From assembly GCF_900119735.1 (NCBI RefSeq), contig NZ_FPJW01000001.1, positions 124,001-188,000 of the forward strand: a stretch of 64,000 bases of DNA, written 5' to 3'. The translations under genes and the position numbers were made by a program. The DNA comes from Marinospirillum alkaliphilum DSM 21637 (GTDB taxonomy: Bacteria; Pseudomonadota; Gammaproteobacteria; Pseudomonadales; Halomonadaceae). Shown here piece after piece: positions 62,284 through 64,000 of this stretch; positions within the stretch are counted from its first letter, which is position 1, and each line of letters starts with the position of its first letter. The notes under the pieces were generated by a model. The model was not told the origin of the DNA. It saw only the letters and a list, made by a program, of their open reading frames with translations, and did not search any database.

Positions 62284-64000
62284 TCATACACTGGTCTGCA
62301 GGGTGACCAGCTGCCGTGGTGTTTCGGCATGGCTGAAGTGACTGTGCGAAATGGCGTCGGACAGGCTGGAAATGGGATCAATCAACTGGTCCAGCAGGGC
62401 CTCCAGTGCCTTGCGGGCATCTCTGGAGGTATCCAGATCCACCAGGCTGTCGAGATCCACCAGGTGCAGACGGCTGGTGGCTTCAATCACCAGACGGGTT
62501 TCCCGGCTGCGGAAGGGCGAAGAACCCGGCTGCGGCAGGCGTTCAATCTGGCGGCCCAGTCGCTTCAGCATGTAGCCGACCGAGCGCGGATTGGTTTCAT
62601 CAAACAGCAGCAGATCCAGAATGGCGGTCGGGTGCAACTGTGAGCGGTAACGGCGGCGATATACCGTGAGGTTGTCGGTGGTTGCCAGCACCACTTCCCA
62701 CAGGGGAATGCCCGGTTGCTGGGCGGTGATCAAAGCCAGTTTCAGCAGTTCGAGGCTGGTCAGCAGGCGCTCAATGAAACGGCCGATGTCCATGAAACGC
62801 CAGCCGTAATGGTGCGGCATGGTTTCATTGCACAGCCCGAAAAAGGCGGCCAGATGGGTGACCAGGTCTTCCAGACTGCGGCGCCCACTGCTGGCACCCT
62901 GGGTGCGCGGCAGGTCATTGAATTTCTGACGCAGGCTGTTGAGGGTACGCCAGGCATCATCACCCAGGTGATCACGCACTGCGCGGCTGTTGCGCAAAAA
63001 GTGGCTGAACAGCCAGGGCAGGCCATCCATGCTCTGTTCACCCAGTTGATCCAGCAGTTTTTCACGCAGCAGGATGAACTGGCGGCTGCTGCGGGAATTC
63101 ATCTTGCGGGCACGAATCAGTGCCGGGGTGTCTTCGGTGGAATCAAAGTCCGGCAGCTCCACTTCCAGTGCGGTGAACAGATCCGGTAGCAGTGTCTGGT
63201 CCAGCGGTAACTGGCCGTCTTCCAGCAGATGCCCCAGGGTTTCACGCAGCAGGCGGGTGCGGTTGTCCAGGCGTTCACCGTAACGACCCATCCAGAACAG
63301 GCTGTCGGCGACACGACTGGGCAGGTCCTTGCCGTCACGGGTGACCAGTACCGGGCCGTGGGCCTGGCGCAGCAGACTGACGTGCGGCTGGGTGACTGGT
63401 GCCAGTACCCAGATGTCTTTCACCAGGGTGCTTTCCATCACCGGGGTGCCGGGTTCAGCAACCCAGGCCAAGCCGCCGGGCATGATGCGGTGCTGACGCT
63501 CACGCGCCGGTTTTTTCATTTCACCCGGATCAGCCAGGCTGAACAGGCGCAGGTTCACCGGCTGGGGTTGCAGGCGTTGTTCGCGGCTGTTGAAACTGGG
63601 GGTGGAGGCGGCCTGCATCGGCAACTGGCCAACATAAAGGTGTGGTGAGTGCTGCATGGCCTGCTGCAGGCGTTCACGCTGGCTGGTGGTCAGGTGTTCG
63701 GGATGGATCACCGTGCCGGGGTCGCTGATGTCGCGCAGTTGCCAGCGGGGTGGGAACTGCAGCAGGTCTTGCAGGTGTTCAGGTTCACCGCACCAGCGGG
63801 TTTCACGGCCTTTCAGCAGCAGTGGCTCACCCAGTAGAAACTCGCACAGTGCAGGCATGAAGCAGGTCAGTGCCGGGTGTTCCAGCACACCCACACCCAG
63901 GGTGTTGGCAATTTCCACTTCGCCACGACGGGCTGCCTGCATCAGACCGGGCACACCCAGCAGGGAATCACCGCGCAGTTCCAGCGGATCACACCAGGGA
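62284..64000 (-). CDS. Circularly permuted ATP-grasp fused to alpha-E domain (partial)
   Basis: C-terminal 572 residues of a larger protein; the frame is open to the right edge (visible upstream part includes CDPLELRGDSLLGVPGL). The first part (VEIANTLGVGVLEHPALTCFMPALCEFLLGEPLLLKG, VLVTRDGKDL) matches the end of the permuted type-2 ATP-grasp proteins (DUF404/407). From about SRVADSLFWMGRYGERLDNRTRLLRETLGHLL onward it is an alpha-E domain (DUF403). These are often two genes; here they are one. It precedes the transglutaminase gene. Substrates are unknown. Confidence 0.85.
   Translation of the reverse strand, partial: PWCDPLELRGDSLLGVPGLMQAARRGEVEIANTLGVGVLEHPALTCFMPALCEFLLGEPLLLKGRETRWCGEPEHLQDLLQFPPRWQLRDISDPGTVIHPEHLTTSQRERLQQAMQHSPHLYVGQLPMQAASTPSFNSREQRLQPQPVNLRLFSLADPGEMKKPARERQHRIMPGGLAWVAEPGTPVMESTLVKDIWVLAPVTQPHVSLLRQAHGPVLVTRDGKDLPSRVADSLFWMGRYGERLDNRTRLLRETLGHLLEDGQLPLDQTLLPDLFTALEVELPDFDSTEDTPALIRARKMNSRSSRQFILLREKLLDQLGEQSMDGLPWLFSHFLRNSRAVRDHLGDDAWRTLNSLRQKFNDLPRTQGASSGRRSLEDLVTHLAAFFGLCNETMPHHYGWRFMDIGRFIERLLTSLELLKLALITAQQPGIPLWEVVLATTDNLTVYRRRYRSQLHPTAILDLLLFDETNPRSVGYMLKRLGRQIERLPQPGSSPFRSRETRLVIEATSRLHLVDLDSLVDLDTSRDARKALEALLDQLIDPISSLSDAISHSHFSHAETPRQLVTLQTSV

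Noticed and set aside
61406-62341. Open frame of 311 codons opposite the transglutaminase gene
   Set aside because: The sense frame has catalytic motifs in order; the antisense frame is a mirror of them.

Overview
This 64 kb window is bacterial chromosome from a Gram-negative. An RNase II that aligns along its length with the enterobacterial enzyme, CysB, a sulfate ABC transporter, an outer-membrane barrel, paired TRAP/LIV transporters and c-di-GMP genes point to a gammaproteobacterium. Aromatic-acid catabolism plus TRAP transport suggests a marine/Oceanospirillaceae-type lineage, but that is inference. Base composition is fairly even (mid-50s % GC by eye). The exception is a more A/T-rich nuclease gene near 59.3-60.1 kb with a palindromic element beside it. 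Apart from one tRNA-Pro, no rRNA, prophage, IS element or CRISPR was seen.

Layout. 1-5.3 kb: sulfur acquisition (sbp-cysT-cysW, divergent cysB, an SO_0444-type permease, two YeeE/YedE half-transporters). 5.5-11.7 kb: glycosyltransferase plus LpxH-like phosphatase pair, a periplasmic-sensor GGDEF-EAL protein, a chemoreceptor. 11.9-25.8 kb: a PaaX-type repressor divergent from a five-gene LIV-type ABC importer whose last gene is a hemerythrin-LivF fusion; then a degenerate HD-GYP protein, an outer-membrane barrel, and a second complete LIV-type importer. 25.8-32.1 kb: MarR regulator divergent from ech-fcs-acyl-CoA dehydrogenase-dctP (hydroxycinnamate to aromatic aldehyde). 32.1-46.6 kb: LysR regulator, MFS exporter, and the protocatechuate 4,5-cleavage operon (tautomerase, ligJ, ligK, ligI, ligA, ligB, ligC), then an aldo/keto reductase, a complete TRAP transporter and a chemoreceptor. 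46.7-51.9 kb: a second, different protocatechuate 4,5-dioxygenase pair, pobA, pobR, and a vanillin-type aldehyde dehydrogenase. 52-64 kb: mostly housekeeping (hydrolase, tRNA-Pro, rnb, nitrilase-family amidase, DUF488), a double-DUF1266 protein, the A/T-rich nuclease, a glutathionyl-hydroquinone reductase, and a transglutaminase plus ATP-grasp/alpha-E cluster running off the right edge.

How it works together. Ferulate or p-coumarate would be imported, made into a CoA thioester by Fcs, cleaved by Ech to vanillin or 4-hydroxybenzaldehyde, and oxidised by Vdh. 4-Hydroxybenzoate goes to protocatechuate by PobA. Protocatechuate is opened at the 4,5 position by LigAB, oxidised by LigC, hydrolysed by LigI, tautomerised by the GalD/LigU-like enzyme, hydrated by LigJ and split by LigK to pyruvate and oxaloacetate. 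A vanillate O-demethylase, needed to join vanillate to protocatechuate, is not in the window. A matching 19-bp inverted repeat (TAGTTA-N7-TAACTA) lies upstream of both ech and vdh, 24 kb apart, suggesting that one MarR repressor controls both.

The most unusual items are the hemerythrin domain fused to an ABC ATPase (with a possible internal start for a free LivF), the shared MarR operator, two classes of LigAB side by side, an orphan TRAP binding protein likely sharing DctQM, a 63-bp tandem repeat inside the lig operon, and a 122-bp palindrome abutting a stop codon.
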